Origin: Bacillus pumilus
GTDB taxonomy: Bacteria > Bacillota > Bacilli > Bacillales > Bacillaceae
Length of the DNA stretch: 64,000 nucleotides
Reading direction: 5' to 3'
NCBI GenBank assembly: GCA_001938995.1
Contig: MKZN01000010.1
Coordinates: 62,001-126,000, forward strand
Shown: piece after piece, positions 8,421-19,238 of the stretch
How positions within the stretch are numbered: the stretch's first letter is position 1
How the letters are laid out: every line of letters starts with the position of its first letter
Made by a program: the position numbers and the translations under genes
Notes under the pieces: model-generated
Told to the model about the DNA's origin: nothing
Seen by the model: the letters and a program-made list of their open reading frames with translations, nothing else
Database searches by the model: none

Positions 8421-8694
8421 TCTTGATGTAGCGTCTGTATAAATATTCAAGTGCGTACCCTAGCAATGAGCCTACGAGAAGGGACATCCCTAAAAAACTG
8501 TTCGCCACTCCTTTAAATCCGCCAATAAAGATCATACAATACGCAATTTGGATGATTGAAACGATCGAAATAATGAGAAGTAATCTCTCGGGATGATTGC
8601 GTGATTTTGATATATAGCGAAGAAAGGCAAATGCGATCGCTGTGATAAACATGAGCCCAATAGTTAGAAACACAAAAAAATCTAATCCTGACAT
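8401..8694 (-). CDS. Small uncharacterised membrane protein (97 aa)
   Basis: I do not recognise the family. The product has three hydrophobic segments (about 6-26, 39-58 and 63-85) and a basic tail RRYIKKTPESQ, so it is probably an inner-membrane protein with the C-terminus inside. It has a plausible start with GGAACG upstream and lies between bmrU and the bkd operon, where B. subtilis carries bmr-bmrR instead. No catalytic motif is visible. Confidence 0.65.
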   Translation of the reverse strand: MSGLDFFVFLTIGLMFITAIAFAFLRYISKSRNHPERLLLIISIVSIIQIAYCMIFIGGFKGVANSFLGMSLLVGSLLGYALEYLYRRYIKKTPESQ

Positions 8695-8728
8695 ATTAAT
8701 ACCGTTCCTTTCTCTTTGATGAACAAAT

Positions 8729-8752
8729 CCCCCTTATATGGTGATAAGGGGG
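8729..8752 (-). terminator. Hairpin at the end of the bkd operon
   Basis: Arms CCCCCTTAT (8729-8737) and ATAAGGGGG (8744-8752) lie 17 bp beyond the bkdB stop. The T-tract is short (ATTTGTTC), so termination strength is uncertain. Confidence 0.6.
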
Positions 8753-8768
8753 AATGAGTCATGCCTGT

Positions 8769-10025
8769 TTAATATACGGATGTTTGTTCGTCGATTCCTT
8801 CGAGAATTTGTTTCACTCGTTGTAGGAATCGGCCGCATACAAGACCATCTAGCACTCTGTGATCTAACGATAGACAAAGATTCACCATGTCTCTTGCTCC
8901 GATCATTCCATTTACAATCATTGGTCGCTTCACGATAGATTCCACCTGCAAAATCGCCGCCTGCGGATAATTGATAATGCCCATCGATTGAACAGAACCA
9001 AATGATCCAGTATTGTTCACCGTAAAGGTACCGCCTTCCATATCACTTTGCTTGAGCTTCCCTTGGCGCACTTTGGCTGCAAGCTCATGAATGTCTTTGG
9101 CTATCCCTTTAATTGTTTTTTCATCGGCATCTTTGATGACAGGGACAAATAAGGCATCATCAGTTGCGACAGCAATCGATACGTTGATCGCTTTCTTTTG
9201 GACGATTTTATCTCCAGCCCACATGCTATTCATTTCAGGGAATTCCTTCAATGCTTGTGCTACTGCTTTGACAAAGAAGGCAAAGAACGTCAAATTAAAG
9301 CCTTCTTTTGCTTTAAATTGATCTTTCAGCTGATTTCTTCGCGACACAAGGTTTGTCACATCGACTTCCATCATGGTCCAAGCATGCGGAATTTCATGCT
9401 TACTTCTCAGCATATTGGCAGCAATCGCCTGTCTAATTGGTGTCACTGGCACTTCAACGTCGCCAGGCATGGAAGTCATTGATGGAGTAGCTTTTGGCTT
9501 GGCTGACTGCGCAGGTGCCGTTTGGTGAGGCGCCTCACTCACAGAAGCTGTATTCTCCTTTATGCCCCCATTTTCAATGAGCTGCAATAGATCTTTTCTT
9601 GTAATTCGTCTACCTGCTCCCGTTCCTTGAACTGATGACAAATCAATCCCGTGCTCATCTGCAATACGAAGGACTGCTGGGGAATAGCGTTTCTTTTGAC
9701 TTTGATCTGCTATTGTTTTCTCACTAGCAGGTGCTTCGTTTTGCACAGGTGCAGATTCTTCTTTTGGGCTCTGCTTCTCACTGTTTTCTACCTCAATTTC
9801 ACAAAATACCTCTCCTACTTGAAGGGTATCTCCTTCCTCTGCCGAGAGCTTTGTAATAGTCCCTGTAAAGGATGACGGAACCTCTGCATTGACTTTGTCT
9901 GTCATCACTTCTGCAATGGGATCGTATTTATTGACTTGATCGCCAGGTGAAACAAGCCATTTGCTAATCGTTCCTTCTGTTACACTTTCACCTAGCTGAG
10001 GCATTTTCATTTGTTCAATTGCCAC
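8769..10025 (-). CDS. bkdB: Branched-chain alpha-keto acid dehydrogenase E2 (lipoamide acyltransferase)
   Basis: 418 residues. An N-terminal lipoyl domain carries the modified Lys44 in MTDKVNAEVP. A Pro/Ala-rich linker leads to a peripheral-subunit-binding domain (about 113-147, YSPAVLRIADEHGID...), then a second linker and the catalytic acyltransferase domain ending with DHRVLDG (His389). E2 forms the core of the complex and transfers the branched acyl group from lipoate to CoA, supplying primers for iso/anteiso fatty acids. It is the last gene of the operon, 18 bp after bkdAB. Confidence 0.95.
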   Translation of the reverse strand: MAIEQMKMPQLGESVTEGTISKWLVSPGDQVNKYDPIAEVMTDKVNAEVPSSFTGTITKLSAEEGDTLQVGEVFCEIEVENSEKQSPKEESAPVQNEAPASEKTIADQSQKKRYSPAVLRIADEHGIDLSSVQGTGAGRRITRKDLLQLIENGGIKENTASVSEAPHQTAPAQSAKPKATPSMTSMPGDVEVPVTPIRQAIAANMLRSKHEIPHAWTMMEVDVTNLVSRRNQLKDQFKAKEGFNLTFFAFFVKAVAQALKEFPEMNSMWAGDKIVQKKAINVSIAVATDDALFVPVIKDADEKTIKGIAKDIHELAAKVRQGKLKQSDMEGGTFTVNNTGSFGSVQSMGIINYPQAAILQVESIVKRPMIVNGMIGARDMVNLCLSLDHRVLDGLVCGRFLQRVKQILEGIDEQTSVY

Positions 10026-10043
10026 TTGAAACCCTCCTCTTTC

Positions 10044-11027
10044 TTAAAACGCGGCTAGCTCTCTCATTTCAGCTTCTACCTTATCTGGGTTTACCATGAA
10101 GAATTTCTCCATTGTCGGTGCGTAAGGCATTGCTGGAATATCAGGGCCTGCAAGACGTTTAATTGGTGCATCTAGATCAAATAAGCAATGCTCCGAAATA
10201 ATCGCTGCAACCTCACTCATCACACTTCCTTCTTTTGTATCTTCCGTTAAAAGTAGGACTTTTCCTGTTTTCGATGCCGCTTCGATAATCGCTTCTTGAT
10301 CTAGTGGGTACACCGTTCGCAAGTCGAGAATATGGGCAGAGATTCCGTCTTTTGCTAGACGCTCTGCTGCTTGCAACGCGAAGTGAACACATAAGCCATA
10401 TGTAATGACCGTGATATCGTCTCCTTCACGTTTTACATCTGCTTTTCCAATTGGAAGGGTGTAATCATCTTCTGGTACTTCACCTTTAATGAGTCGGTAT
10501 GCGCGTTTGTGTTCAAAGAACAATACAGGATCCGGGTCACGCACGGCAGCCTTTAAAAGACCTTTTACATCATAAGGTGTCGATGGCATCACAATTTTGA
10601 GTCCGGGCTGATTGGCAAAAATCGCTTCGACTGATTGTGAATGATATAGCGCCCCATGAACACCCCCGCCATAAGGTGCGCGGATGACCATCGGACAACT
10701 CCAATCATTATTTGAACGGTATCTGATTTTGGCAGCCTCTGAAATGATTTGGTTGATAGCAGGCATAATGAAATCCGCAAATTGCATCTCTGCAATTGGA
10801 CGCATTCCATACATAGCTGCGCCAATACCTACACCAGCAATCGCTGATTCTGCAAGTGGAGTATCCATGACGCGCGCTTCTCCAAATTGCTCGTAAAGAC
10901 CTGCCGTTGCTTTAAAAACGCCACCTTTTTTCCCGACATCCTCTCCGAGCACAAACACTTTCGGATCACGTTCCATTTCTTCTTTCATTGCCAGTGTAAT
11001 GGCGTCTATATATGACATAACAGGCAT
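10044..11027 (-). CDS. bkdAB: Branched-chain alpha-keto acid dehydrogenase E1 beta
   Basis: 327 residues, a transketolase-type pyrimidine-binding domain (GEDVGKKGGVF, DTPLAESAIAGVGIG) followed by the transketolase C-terminal domain. It pairs with BkdAA to decarboxylate 2-keto acids from Val, Leu and Ile with thiamine diphosphate. The sequence is nearly collinear with B. subtilis BkdAB. It lies 12 bp after bkdAA. Confidence 0.95.
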   Translation of the reverse strand: MPVMSYIDAITLAMKEEMERDPKVFVLGEDVGKKGGVFKATAGLYEQFGEARVMDTPLAESAIAGVGIGAAMYGMRPIAEMQFADFIMPAINQIISEAAKIRYRSNNDWSCPMVIRAPYGGGVHGALYHSQSVEAIFANQPGLKIVMPSTPYDVKGLLKAAVRDPDPVLFFEHKRAYRLIKGEVPEDDYTLPIGKADVKREGDDITVITYGLCVHFALQAAERLAKDGISAHILDLRTVYPLDQEAIIEAASKTGKVLLLTEDTKEGSVMSEVAAIISEHCLFDLDAPIKRLAGPDIPAMPYAPTMEKFFMVNPDKVEAEMRELAAF

Positions 11028-11039
11028 TTTTCTTCCCCC

Positions 11040-12032
11040 TTACTCCGCGTACACGTAACGAAGCGCGCTCTCTGCATCTGCATAAGCTGCGTTTTCCGCT
11101 TCATCAGTGGCTTCGTTTACAATTTGCATGATTTCTTCCGTCATCTCTTCTTTCATTTCAGATGTCATGACGTTTCCTTCGATTAAATACGTTTCATATT
11201 GAACGAGTGGATCTTTCTTTCTTGCTTCGAGTACTTCTTCTTTCTCTCGATAGCTTGAATCATCGTCATCACTTGAATGCGCAGTTAAGCGATAGGAAAT
11301 TGCCTCGATCAATGTTGGCCCTTCGCCTCTTGCCGCACGATCTCTCGCTTCTTTCACAGCAGCATAAACTTCGAGCGGATCATTTCCATCTACTGTGACA
11401 CCAGGCATGCCATACCCAATTGCACGATCAGAAATATGCTCACATGCTACTTGTTTGTCATACGGTACAGAGATTGCGTACTTATTGTTTTCACACATGA
11501 AAATCACAGGCAGATTATGCACAGCCGCAAAGTTCGCTCCTTCGTGAAAATCACCTTGGTTTGAAGAACCCTCGCCAAACGTGACAAAGCTGACAAAGTT
11601 CTTCTGCTCTAGTCGTCCAGCGAGTGCGATTCCAACAGCATGCGGGACCTGTGTTGTTACAGGCGATGACCCGGTTACAATTCGATTGGATTTTTGTCCG
11701 AAATGACCTGGCATCTGTCTTCCACCTGAATTCGGATCGTCTTTTTTTGCAAAACCAGACATCATTAAATCTTTCGCTGTCATCCCAAACGCTAGGACAA
11801 CTCCCATATCACGGTAATAAGGTAATACATAATCCTCTTCTCGATTCAATGCAAAAGCAGCGCCGACTTGCTGGGCTTCCTGCCCTTGACAAGAAATCAC
11901 GAATGGAATTTTTCCAGAGCGGTTTAAAAGCCACATCCGTTCATCGATCTTTCTTGCAAGTAGCATGGTTCTATATATGTCAATTGCTTGTTCATCTGAT
12001 AATCCTAATTCCTGATGACGCATGTTACTCAT
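11040..12032 (-). CDS. bkdAA: Branched-chain alpha-keto acid dehydrogenase E1 alpha
   Basis: 330 residues from ATG 12032 behind AAGGAGGG; an upstream in-frame extension runs into lpdV and is rejected. The thiamine-diphosphate motif is present as GEGSSNQGDFHEGANFAA ending with CENN. The phosphorylation-loop-like region SYRLTAHSSDDDDSSYR is typical of E1 alpha. Start MSNMRHQELGLSDEQA aligns with B. subtilis BkdAA. Confidence 0.95.
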   Translation of the reverse strand: MSNMRHQELGLSDEQAIDIYRTMLLARKIDERMWLLNRSGKIPFVISCQGQEAQQVGAAFALNREEDYVLPYYRDMGVVLAFGMTAKDLMMSGFAKKDDPNSGGRQMPGHFGQKSNRIVTGSSPVTTQVPHAVGIALAGRLEQKNFVSFVTFGEGSSNQGDFHEGANFAAVHNLPVIFMCENNKYAISVPYDKQVACEHISDRAIGYGMPGVTVDGNDPLEVYAAVKEARDRAARGEGPTLIEAISYRLTAHSSDDDDSSYREKEEVLEARKKDPLVQYETYLIEGNVMTSEMKEEMTEEIMQIVNEATDEAENAAYADAESALRYVYAE

Positions 12033-12049
12033 CACATTTCCCTCCTTGA

Positions 12050-13474
12050 TTAAAAATGGATCGCCTTTCCATCTACAGCAAGTGCTGCCTCGCCAATCGC
12101 CTCTGACAACGTTGGATGCGGGTGAATGGTTTGCCCTATTTCCCACGGCGTGGCATCAAGCACTTTGGCTAATCCAGCTTCAGATATCATATCTGTTACA
12201 TGAGGACCAATCATATGGATCCCTAAGATGTCATCTGTTTTTTGATCAGCAATGATTTTGACAAATCCATCTGACTCTCCAAATACAAGCGCTTTTCCAA
12301 TGGCCATAAATGGGAACTTCCCAATCTTGACCTCGAATCCTTGTTCTTTTGCCGCTTGTTCAGTCAGTCCAACACTTGCGGTTTCTGGGTGAGAGTATAC
12401 ACATTTGGATACGAGTGTCTCATCAAGCGGCTTTGGTTCTTTTCCAGCCATATGTTCCACAGCAATGATACCTTCGCGAGAAGCTACATGTGCTAGTTGA
12501 AGTCCTCCAATGACATCGCCTATCGCATAAATATGAGATTCTTTCGTTTGATAATGTTCATTCACCACAATGCCGTGCTTCTCTGTTTGGATCTCCGTGT
12601 TATCAAGCCCGATACCTTCAATATTTGGTACACGACCAACAGACAGTAACAATTTTTCTGCTTCAAGGGACTGAATGTCTCCATCTTTTTCAGCTTGAAT
12701 CGTGACGACGTTGTCATGCTTTTCTACTGTATCTGGGAGTACTTTTGCATTTGTGATGAAGGTGATGCCTTTTTTGGTCAAGAGCTTCTCCATTTCTTTA
12801 GAAACATCTCGGTCTTCTGTCGGCAATATGCGATCAGCATATTCGATTACCGTTACTTTTACTCCAAAGTCATTTAACATCGATGCCCACTCAATTCCAA
12901 TCACACCGCCGCCTACAATAAGCATCGACTGCGGGAGCTCTTGCAATTCTAGTGCTTCATCTGATGTGAGTATCTGAGTGCCATCTGCTTCTAGCCCAGG
13001 TAATACACGCGGTCTTGATCCGGTTGCAATGATGACCTGTTTTGGAATAAGCATCTCATTTTCATCGCCATTTGCCATTTCAACCGAGATGGTTCCTGGC
13101 ATCGGTGAAAAAATTGAAGGACCGAGTATCCGGCCGATCCCTTCGTACACATCAATTTTCCCTTGCTTCATAAGATGTTTGACGCCACTAGCTAGTTTTT
13201 CCACAATCTCTGATTTTCGTTTTTGCACATGTGCAAATTGTAAAGCGACACCACTTGCTTCAACGCCGAAATCAGCGGCACGTTTCACAGTTTGATACAC
13301 TTCTGCACTTCTCAGCAGCGCTTTAGACGGAATACAGCCTTTATGAAGGCACGTTCCGCCAAGCTTTGATTTTTCAACGACTGCTGTTTTCAATCCAAGT
13401 TGTGAGGCACGAATGGCCGCTACATAACCACCTGTGCCTCCACCAAGAATGACGAGGTCATATTCAGTTGCCAT
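12050..13474 (-). CDS. lpdV: Dihydrolipoyl dehydrogenase (E3) of the branched-chain complex
   Basis: 474 residues. FAD-binding [10 protein letters not shown] near the N-terminus, the redox disulfide Cys42/Cys47 in [13 protein letters not shown], an NAD-binding [11 protein letters not shown] and the C-terminal His-Glu pair HPHPTLSE are all present. E3 reoxidises the lipoyl arm and reduces NAD+. The start overlaps the end of buk by 11 nt, consistent with an operon. Confidence 0.95.
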   Translation of the reverse strand: MATEYDLVILGGGTGGYVAAIRASQLGLKTAVVEKSKLGGTCLHKGCIPSKALLRSAEVYQTVKRAADFGVEASGVALQFAHVQKRKSEIVEKLASGVKHLMKQGKIDVYEGIGRILGPSIFSPMPGTISVEMANGDENEMLIPKQVIIATGSRPRVLPGLEADGTQILTSDEALELQELPQSMLIVGGGVIGIEWASMLNDFGVKVTVIEYADRILPTEDRDVSKEMEKLLTKKGITFITNAKVLPDTVEKHDNVVTIQAEKDGDIQSLEAEKLLLSVGRVPNIEGIGLDNTEIQTEKHGIVVNEHYQTKESHIYAIGDVIGGLQLAHVASREGIIAVEHMAGKEPKPLDETLVSKCVYSHPETASVGLTEQAAKEQGFEVKIGKFPFMAIGKALVFGESDGFVKIIADQKTDDILGIHMIGPHVTDMISEAGLAKVLDATPWEIGQTIHPHPTLSEAIGEAALAVDGKAIHF

Positions 13475-14582
13475 GACTTGTCACTCCTTTCTTCCTTTGG
13501 TCATTTGGGTATTCCTTCGGAGACTCTTCTTCTTTTAAAATACGAAGTGCTCCTTCTGCTAAGGATTGTAATTCGTTTTCTCCTGGATACACCACGACAT
13601 CTGATATCCAGTCGATGTATCCTCTAATACTTGAGGTGATCTGTTTGCTGTACGCAAGGCCGCCCGTTAACACAATGACGTCTACCGCTCCTTTTAACAC
13701 AGCACTCGCCGCACCAATCTCCTTAGCGATTTGATAGCACATCGCATCATAGATGAGACTCGCGCGTTCATCACCTTCTTCTATCATGCTCTCTACTTTG
13801 ACAGCATCTGTCGTGCCAAGATAGCCTGCAAGACCACCTTCACCAATAATGCGTTTGAGCATTTCCTCTTGTGTATATTCTCCAGAGAAACAAAGGTTAA
13901 CGAGATCACCTGTTGGAATTGTACCTGCCCGTTCTGGGCTAAAAGGACCTTCGCCATGAAGTCCGTTATTGACATCAATGACCTTGCCTTTTTCATGTAC
14001 TCCAATCGTAATGCCGCCACCCATATGCGTAATGATCATATTTAAATTCTCGTAACGCTTTCCAAAAGAAGCGGCTGTTCTTCTTGCAACCGCTTTTTGA
14101 TTTAACGCATGGAAGATACTTTTTCGTTCAATGGTTGGCAAACCTGAAATGCGTGCAATTGGCTTTAATTCATCGACCACGACCGGGTCCACAATAAATG
14201 CCGGGATATTTAGACCAAGTGCGATCTCCCTTGCAATGATGCCACCTAGATTGGAAGCGTGCTGGCCTGCATATCCTTCTTTTAAGTCCTTGACCATCTG
14301 CTCATTGACTTCATACGTACCACCTTCAATCGGACGAAGAAGTCCGCCGCGGGCACAAACAGCATCAAATTTTGAAATGTTCATTCCTTGGTCATGAAGC
14401 GTTTTGAGAATCGTCTCTTGACGAAATGAAAATTGATCAATGATATGAGGAAATTGTTTTAATTCCTCATCTGTATGCCTTAGTGTCGTTTCAAAAATCG
14501 ATCGCTCATTATGAAACACACCGATTTTTGTTGAAGTAGAGCCAGGGTTAATCGTGAGAATACGCCATTCTTTTGTCAGCAA
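13464..14582 (-). CDS. buk: Butyrate kinase (branched-chain)
   Basis: About 372 residues of the acetokinase/ASKHA fold: [13 protein letters not shown] is the phosphate-binding loop and HMGGGITIG and LTGGLAYS complete the site. It converts branched acyl phosphates and ADP into free acids and ATP. No ATG fits; TTG 14582 lies 8 bp after GGAGG, and a TTG two codons earlier (14588) is the alternative. It sits between bcd and lpdV, as in B. subtilis. Confidence 0.9.
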   Translation of the reverse strand: MLTKEWRILTINPGSTSTKIGVFHNERSIFETTLRHTDEELKQFPHIIDQFSFRQETILKTLHDQGMNISKFDAVCARGGLLRPIEGGTYEVNEQMVKDLKEGYAGQHASNLGGIIAREIALGLNIPAFIVDPVVVDELKPIARISGLPTIERKSIFHALNQKAVARRTAASFGKRYENLNMIITHMGGGITIGVHEKGKVIDVNNGLHGEGPFSPERAGTIPTGDLVNLCFSGEYTQEEMLKRIIGEGGLAGYLGTTDAVKVESMIEEGDERASLIYDAMCYQIAKEIGAASAVLKGAVDVIVLTGGLAYSKQITSSIRGYIDWISDVVVYPGENELQSLAEGALRILKEEESPKEYPNDQRKKGVTSHGN

Positions 14583-14614
14583 AAACAAAACCTCCGTTTC
14601 AACTCATTCTTCAA

Positions 14615-15709
14615 TTAGCGACGATTTAAGATGTGCTGGCCATTTTGTAGGAATTGACTTCTGGATTTACGCATTCTTTCAATTCGCTCTTCCGCCAAAC
14701 GGTCTGCTGCTTTATAGGTTGGAATGGCATCACGGTTTGATATTTCAATGACACGTTCAATATTTTGGTAAATACCTTCGACTTTCTTCATGGCACGATC
14801 CGCATTATAACCATAAAGCTCATCTGCAACGTTAATCACGCCACCTGCATTGATCACATAATCTGGCGCATAGACAATGCCCATTTCATGAATGAGATCT
14901 CCATGATGCGTTTCTTTTAGCTGGTTATTCGCTGCACCTGCAATCACTTTTGCCTTTAATTTCGGAATCGTTATATCGTTAATGGTTGCACCAAGTGCAC
15001 ACGGTGCGTAAATATCGCAATTTTGGTCATAAATATCGTCAGGGTCTACCGCTTTTGCGCCGAAGTCTTCGACAGCACGCTGAACAGCATCTTTATTGAT
15101 ATCTGTGACAATCAGCTGCGCACCTTCTTGATGAAGATGTTTACAAAGATTGTACGCAACATTTCCAACACCTTGTACGGCAATTGTTTTTCCTTCTAAT
15201 GAATCCGTACCAAAAGCTGCTTTAGCCGCTGCTTTCATCCCTTTATATACACCATACGCTGTGACAGGAGATGGATTCCCTGATGATCCAAAGGCAGGAG
15301 AAATCCCTGTAACGAAGTCCGTTTCCTCATGGATGAGATCCATATCCTCTACAGTAGTGCCCACATCTTCCGCTGTGATATAGCGACCGTTTAGTCCTTG
15401 AATGTAACGTCCAAATGCACGGAACATTTCTTCATTCTTGTCTTTTCTTGGATCACCGATGATCACCGTTTTTCCGCCACCAAGGTTTAATCCTGCTGCC
15501 GCATTTTTATACGTCATTCCTCTTGCAAGGCGCAGGGCATCTTCGATGGCTGCTTCTTCATTTTCATATGTCCACATTCTTGTTCCACCTAGTGCTGGTC
15601 CAAGTGTCGTATCATGAATGGCAATAATCGCTTTTAAGCCTGACTGCTCATCCTGACAAAATACAAGTTGTTCATAATCGTATCGTTCCATATATTTAAA
15701 AAGTTCCAT
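14615..15709 (-). CDS. bcd: Leucine dehydrogenase
   Basis: 364 residues of the Glu/Leu/Phe/Val dehydrogenase family. The substrate-binding region GGTRMW...[15 protein letters not shown] contains the catalytic Lys, and the Rossmann loop is [15 protein letters not shown]. It oxidatively deaminates Leu, Ile and Val with NAD+ to the keto acids used by the Bkd complex encoded downstream. It lies 25 bp after ptb in the operon. Confidence 0.96.
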   Translation of the reverse strand: MELFKYMERYDYEQLVFCQDEQSGLKAIIAIHDTTLGPALGGTRMWTYENEEAAIEDALRLARGMTYKNAAAGLNLGGGKTVIIGDPRKDKNEEMFRAFGRYIQGLNGRYITAEDVGTTVEDMDLIHEETDFVTGISPAFGSSGNPSPVTAYGVYKGMKAAAKAAFGTDSLEGKTIAVQGVGNVAYNLCKHLHQEGAQLIVTDINKDAVQRAVEDFGAKAVDPDDIYDQNCDIYAPCALGATINDITIPKLKAKVIAGAANNQLKETHHGDLIHEMGIVYAPDYVINAGGVINVADELYGYNADRAMKKVEGIYQNIERVIEISNRDAIPTYKAADRLAEERIERMRKSRSQFLQNGQHILNRR

Positions 15710-15734
15710 TGTGTATTCCTCCTATTGTTTCCGC

Positions 15735-16628
15735 TTAATTTGATGTACAGATTGCAAGTGCAATTGAATATAGTTTACTTTCGGCTGAATCAGACCGGCT
15801 TGTTAAAGCAATCGGCGCCTTTGCTCCTGCCACGACAGCTCCCACCTTCGCGTGTGCAAAGTAAATGAGAGATTTATATAAAATATTGCCTGCTTCAATC
15901 GTTGGGACAAGTAAAATGTCTGCATGTCCAGCTACTTCACTTGTAATATTTTTATGAGAAGCCGCTGTTTGAGAAATGGCATTATCTAAGGCAAGTGGTC
16001 CATCAATGAGGCAGCCAGAAATCTGACCTCTTCGATTCATTTGCGCTAGACTCGCTGCAGTTAAAGTGGAATCCATTGCTGGGTTCACAACCTCTACCGC
16101 AGATAACACCGCCACTTTTGGCATGTCGTTGCCGACGGCATGCGCTACTTGGACAGAATTGATTGTAATTTCTTTCAGCATATTTATATCCGGTGCAATA
16201 TTCATCGCAGAATCTGTCACATAGATAAAGCGATCGTAGCCCGGCACTTCAAATGCGGCGACATGTGATAGGGCACTGGCTGTACGGAGGCCGTATTCTT
16301 TATTTAGTACAGCTTTTAAAAGTACCGCTGTTGGGACATGCCCCTTCATCAAAATATCCGCATGGTTCTCACTCACTGCCTGCACGGCAATTTTTGCAGA
16401 TTCTTCTGGTGAATCAGAATGAATGATATCTATCCAGTCTTCGTTGATCTCATGCTGTTTGACTAGCTCCTTTAGGTTGCGCTTGTTCCCTACCAAAAGG
16501 AAGCGAGCGACCTTTCGTTCAATTGCCATATTGATGGCATGAAGCACTTCTTCGTCTTCTGCATGAGCCACAGCCGCTGTTTTATTTTGTAGCTGCGAGG
16601 CTTTGATAATCAGATCGTCAAGCTTCAT
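15735..16628 (-). CDS. ptb: Phosphate butyryltransferase (branched-chain)
   Basis: 297 residues of the phosphate acetyl/butyryltransferase family; ILMKGHVPTAVLLKAVLN, VTDSAMNIAP and LVPTIEAGNILYKSL are conserved blocks. It swaps CoA for phosphate on branched acyl-CoA, feeding butyrate kinase. It is the first gene of the operon, 42 bp downstream of a sigma-54 promoter. Confidence 0.94.
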   Translation of the reverse strand: MKLDDLIIKASQLQNKTAAVAHAEDEEVLHAINMAIERKVARFLLVGNKRNLKELVKQHEINEDWIDIIHSDSPEESAKIAVQAVSENHADILMKGHVPTAVLLKAVLNKEYGLRTASALSHVAAFEVPGYDRFIYVTDSAMNIAPDINMLKEITINSVQVAHAVGNDMPKVAVLSAVEVVNPAMDSTLTAASLAQMNRRGQISGCLIDGPLALDNAISQTAASHKNITSEVAGHADILLVPTIEAGNILYKSLIYFAHAKVGAVVAGAKAPIALTSRSDSAESKLYSIALAICTSN

Positions 16629-16669
16629 ACATGCCCACCTTTCCTTCTGCTCCGTTCATCTATTCTTTA

Positions 16670-16686
16670 TGCAAGTTCCGTGCCAA
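16670..16686 (-). promoter_or_regulatory. Sigma-54 (SigL) promoter of the bkd operon
   Basis: Minus-strand TTGGCACGGAACTTGCA is an essentially perfect -24/-12 element (TGGCAC-N5-TTGCA). It lies about 40 bp before ptb and needs an activator of the BkdR type, whose gene is just upstream. Confidence 0.93.
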
Positions 16687-16727
16687 CTTAAAACACGGGT
16701 CAAACAGGCGTTACGGAATTGATCCCA

Positions 16728-16741
16728 TGCAATATTTTGCA
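16728..16741 (-). promoter_or_regulatory. Candidate BkdR binding site upstream of the bkd promoter
   Basis: The inverted repeat TGCAA-TATT-TTGCA begins about 42 bp upstream of the -24 element, a suitable position for an enhancer-type activator. The same TGCAA-N4-TTGCA layout recurs upstream of bkdR at 18875-18888. Confidence 0.55.
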
Positions 16742-16754
16742 GATAACGCGCATT

Positions 16755-18827
16755 TTATTGCATGCTATCTTTTGCAAGATGATATTTATCCATTTTATAG
16801 TAAAGGTTGCGAATGCTAATACCTAATGTTTTGGCTGTTTTTGTTCGATTAAATTGATGCTTTTCAAGGGTTTGTTTAATGAGTTGCGCTTCAAATGCTT
16901 CGACAGCATCCGATAAGGTCTCTCCCTCATATTGCCCTACTGCCAGTTCCTGTTGCTCTTTTTCTTCTTTTCCCTCTGTTTCCATGAACGCAATATGCCC
17001 TTCATCTATCCATTCCTCTTGTGGATTCAAAAAGATCATGGCTCGTCCAAGCACATTTTCAAGTTCTCTCACATTACCAGGCCAACTGTAAGATCTTAGC
17101 CTGTTTAGTGCATTTGTTGTTAAACCATGGACATTCCGGCCATAGTCTAAGTTAATCTTTTGGATGAGGCGTTTACTTAATGATTCAATATCTTCAAGTC
17201 GTTGCCTAAGTGGCGGAATGGAAATCGGATATCGGTTCATTCGATAATATAAATCCTCACGAAATTTCCCTTCCGCCATCGCTTTTTCGATATTGACATT
17301 CGTCGCTGTAATGACACGAACATCCACTGGAATTGCGTTTGTTCCGCCAACTCTCACAATTTCTTTCTCTTGCATCACGCGAAGTAATTTCGCCTGTGTA
17401 CTTGGCGTCATTTCTCCAATTTCATCTAAAAAGATGCTACCTTGATTCGCTTCTTCAAACAGACCTTTCCTCCCGCCACGCCTTGCGCCAGAAAACGCTC
17501 CATCTTCGTAGCCAAAAAGCTCTGATTCTAAAAGGGATTCAGATAAAGCTGCACAATTCACCCTGACGAAACGGTTATATTTCCGGTCACTTTCATTGTG
17601 AATGGCATGGGCAAACAGCTCTTTCCCTGTACCTGATTCTCCGCGGAGTAAAATGGTTGCAGGTGTTTTTGCGCCAAGTTTTGCTTGCTCTAGCGCAACA
17701 AGCATTTGTTCACTTTCTCCAATGATGTCTTCAAACGTGTACTTTGCTTCAAGCGTCCGAATAAGCTGTCTCGCTTTATTTAATTCGTTTGTGAGCGATT
17801 GTATTTCTGACACATCATGGATGACACCTACACTGCCTTTCAAAATGCCATCTACAATGACAGGTGCTACGTTGACAATCACATCTTTTTTATTCGGCCC
17901 TACTTTCATCCTTGCGCCTCGTACGGGTCTTCTCGTTTCAAGAACCTTCAAATGCATACTTTCCCCTTCTGAGATATCTGCACCTGCGGGTTTGCCAACC
18001 ACCTCTTTGTCCGTTAAACCGGTCATTTTAGTATAAGCTCGGTTGATCAGAATGCCTTTGCCCTGCTCATCGACAACCGATATGGCTTCGTCTGATGATT
18101 GGATGATGGCCTCAAGCATCGTGCGCACTTCTTTTAAGTTGGTTACTTCCTCGGCAAGCTCAACCGCATCTGTAATATCTTTAAAGATGGATAAAGCACC
18201 TAACATTCTTCCGGCATCATCGATAATCGGTAGACGCGTTGTGACAATTTGTATTTGCTGATTCAGAAATTGTTTTTGGTTAAATTCTGGTTCTCTTGAC
18301 CTTAAAATATCAGGTAGCTTTGTATTAGGGATGACTTCTCTAATGTGACGACCAATCGCATCCTTCTGTGAACAGCCTACCATCTTTGCTGCCGATCGAT
18401 TAAACAGCACCACTTCTTCATCCATATTCATAAAGATCATGCCATCATTTGTCGCATTAAAAATACGGTCATGTTTGTAGGTTTGTTCCTTTAGGATTTG
18501 GATCAGCTGTTGTTTCTCTGCCATTAATTCAGATATCAAATAGGCCATAGAACTTGGTACAATGACTGCACGCTCTGGCTTTTCTTCCATCAGTTCCTTC
18601 AACACAGCCGCATTTCCAGTTGTTTCAATGATGAGATCAATGTCATCTTGTATGTATTCTTTCCAATCGGTTGTGACCTTCATTCCATTCTTTTTTGCTT
18701 CTACCATCCCCGGTGCTTTAAGATCAAGGTCAGCGATTGCAACGATTTCAATCATATTTGTTTTCAGCAATATTTCAAGTAATGCTGATCCACCTTGTCC
18801 TGCACCGACAATTAAGACTCTCTGCAT
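16755..18827 (-). CDS. bkdR: Sigma-54-dependent transcriptional activator BkdR
   Basis: 690 residues. An N-terminal Rossmann-like domain begins [15 protein letters not shown] (residues 5-19). Two PAS domains follow (about 115-225 and 235-345). The AAA+ domain has Walker A GESGTGKE (396-403) and GAFSGA (443-448), the loop that contacts sigma-54. A C-terminal Fis-type helix-turn-helix completes it ([16 protein letters not shown]). It activates bkd transcription when branched-chain amino acids or keto acids are plentiful; the sensing domain is not established by sequence. A palindrome upstream suggests autoregulation. Confidence 0.94.
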   Translation of the reverse strand: MQRVLIVGAGQGGSALLEILLKTNMIEIVAIADLDLKAPGMVEAKKNGMKVTTDWKEYIQDDIDLIIETTGNAAVLKELMEEKPERAVIVPSSMAYLISELMAEKQQLIQILKEQTYKHDRIFNATNDGMIFMNMDEEVVLFNRSAAKMVGCSQKDAIGRHIREVIPNTKLPDILRSREPEFNQKQFLNQQIQIVTTRLPIIDDAGRMLGALSIFKDITDAVELAEEVTNLKEVRTMLEAIIQSSDEAISVVDEQGKGILINRAYTKMTGLTDKEVVGKPAGADISEGESMHLKVLETRRPVRGARMKVGPNKKDVIVNVAPVIVDGILKGSVGVIHDVSEIQSLTNELNKARQLIRTLEAKYTFEDIIGESEQMLVALEQAKLGAKTPATILLRGESGTGKELFAHAIHNESDRKYNRFVRVNCAALSESLLESELFGYEDGAFSGARRGGRKGLFEEANQGSIFLDEIGEMTPSTQAKLLRVMQEKEIVRVGGTNAIPVDVRVITATNVNIEKAMAEGKFREDLYYRMNRYPISIPPLRQRLEDIESLSKRLIQKINLDYGRNVHGLTTNALNRLRSYSWPGNVRELENVLGRAMIFLNPQEEWIDEGHIAFMETEGKEEKEQQELAVGQYEGETLSDAVEAFEAQLIKQTLEKHQFNRTKTAKTLGISIRNLYYKMDKYHLAKDSMQ

Positions 18828-18874
18828 CCCGTTACCCCTTTATATGAAAAAATTTGCACACCTTATTTTTCCGT

Positions 18875-18888
18875 TGCAAAAAATTGCA
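18875..18888 (-). promoter_or_regulatory. Candidate BkdR autoregulatory site
   Basis: TGCAA-AAAA-TTGCA lies 47 bp upstream of the bkdR start, with a further TTTGCACA half-site at 18853-18860. It shares its layout with the palindrome upstream of the bkd promoter. Confidence 0.45.
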
Positions 18889-18977
18889 CAACTCTTATAT
18901 TACCACGTTTTCCTTTCTTGACAAAATATTTTTTGAATTAGACAATGAGAGTAAATGACGATTAGAGGGGTTATTCA

Positions 18978-19238
18978 ATGGGGAGAATACTAGCATTGGT
19001 CATTATTTTAATACCTGGTGCCTTTGCAGCACTTGGCATTAAACTGCTTCGCGATACGGTTTTTGGGATTAGCATTGCACCATTTCCATTTTTATGGCTG
19101 CAAGGAATTGCAGGGTTATTATTTCTAGGGGTTGGTCTTTATGTTGTGGCTGGATTTATTTTATATAGAGACCGCAAACGTAATAAAGTCACCACCCGTT
19201 TCAAAGAAAAGCGCACCATCAAAAAAGACCTGCCATAA
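18978..19238 (+). CDS. yqzF: DUF2627 membrane protein YqzF
   Basis: 86 residues with two hydrophobic helices (about 4-24 and 35-62) and a strongly basic tail. It starts ATGGGGAGAATACTAG behind GAGGGG. It matches the DUF2627 family of unknown function found at this place, next to bkdR and yqiK, in Bacillus. A bidirectional terminator overlaps its stop codon. Confidence 0.8.
   Translation: MGRILALVIILIPGAFAALGIKLLRDTVFGISIAPFPFLWLQGIAGLLFLGVGLYVVAGFILYRDRKRNKVTTRFKEKRTIKKDLP

Noticed and set aside
8401..8694. Relic of bmr
   Set aside because: Three helices and no MFS motifs; far too short for Bmr and without similarity.
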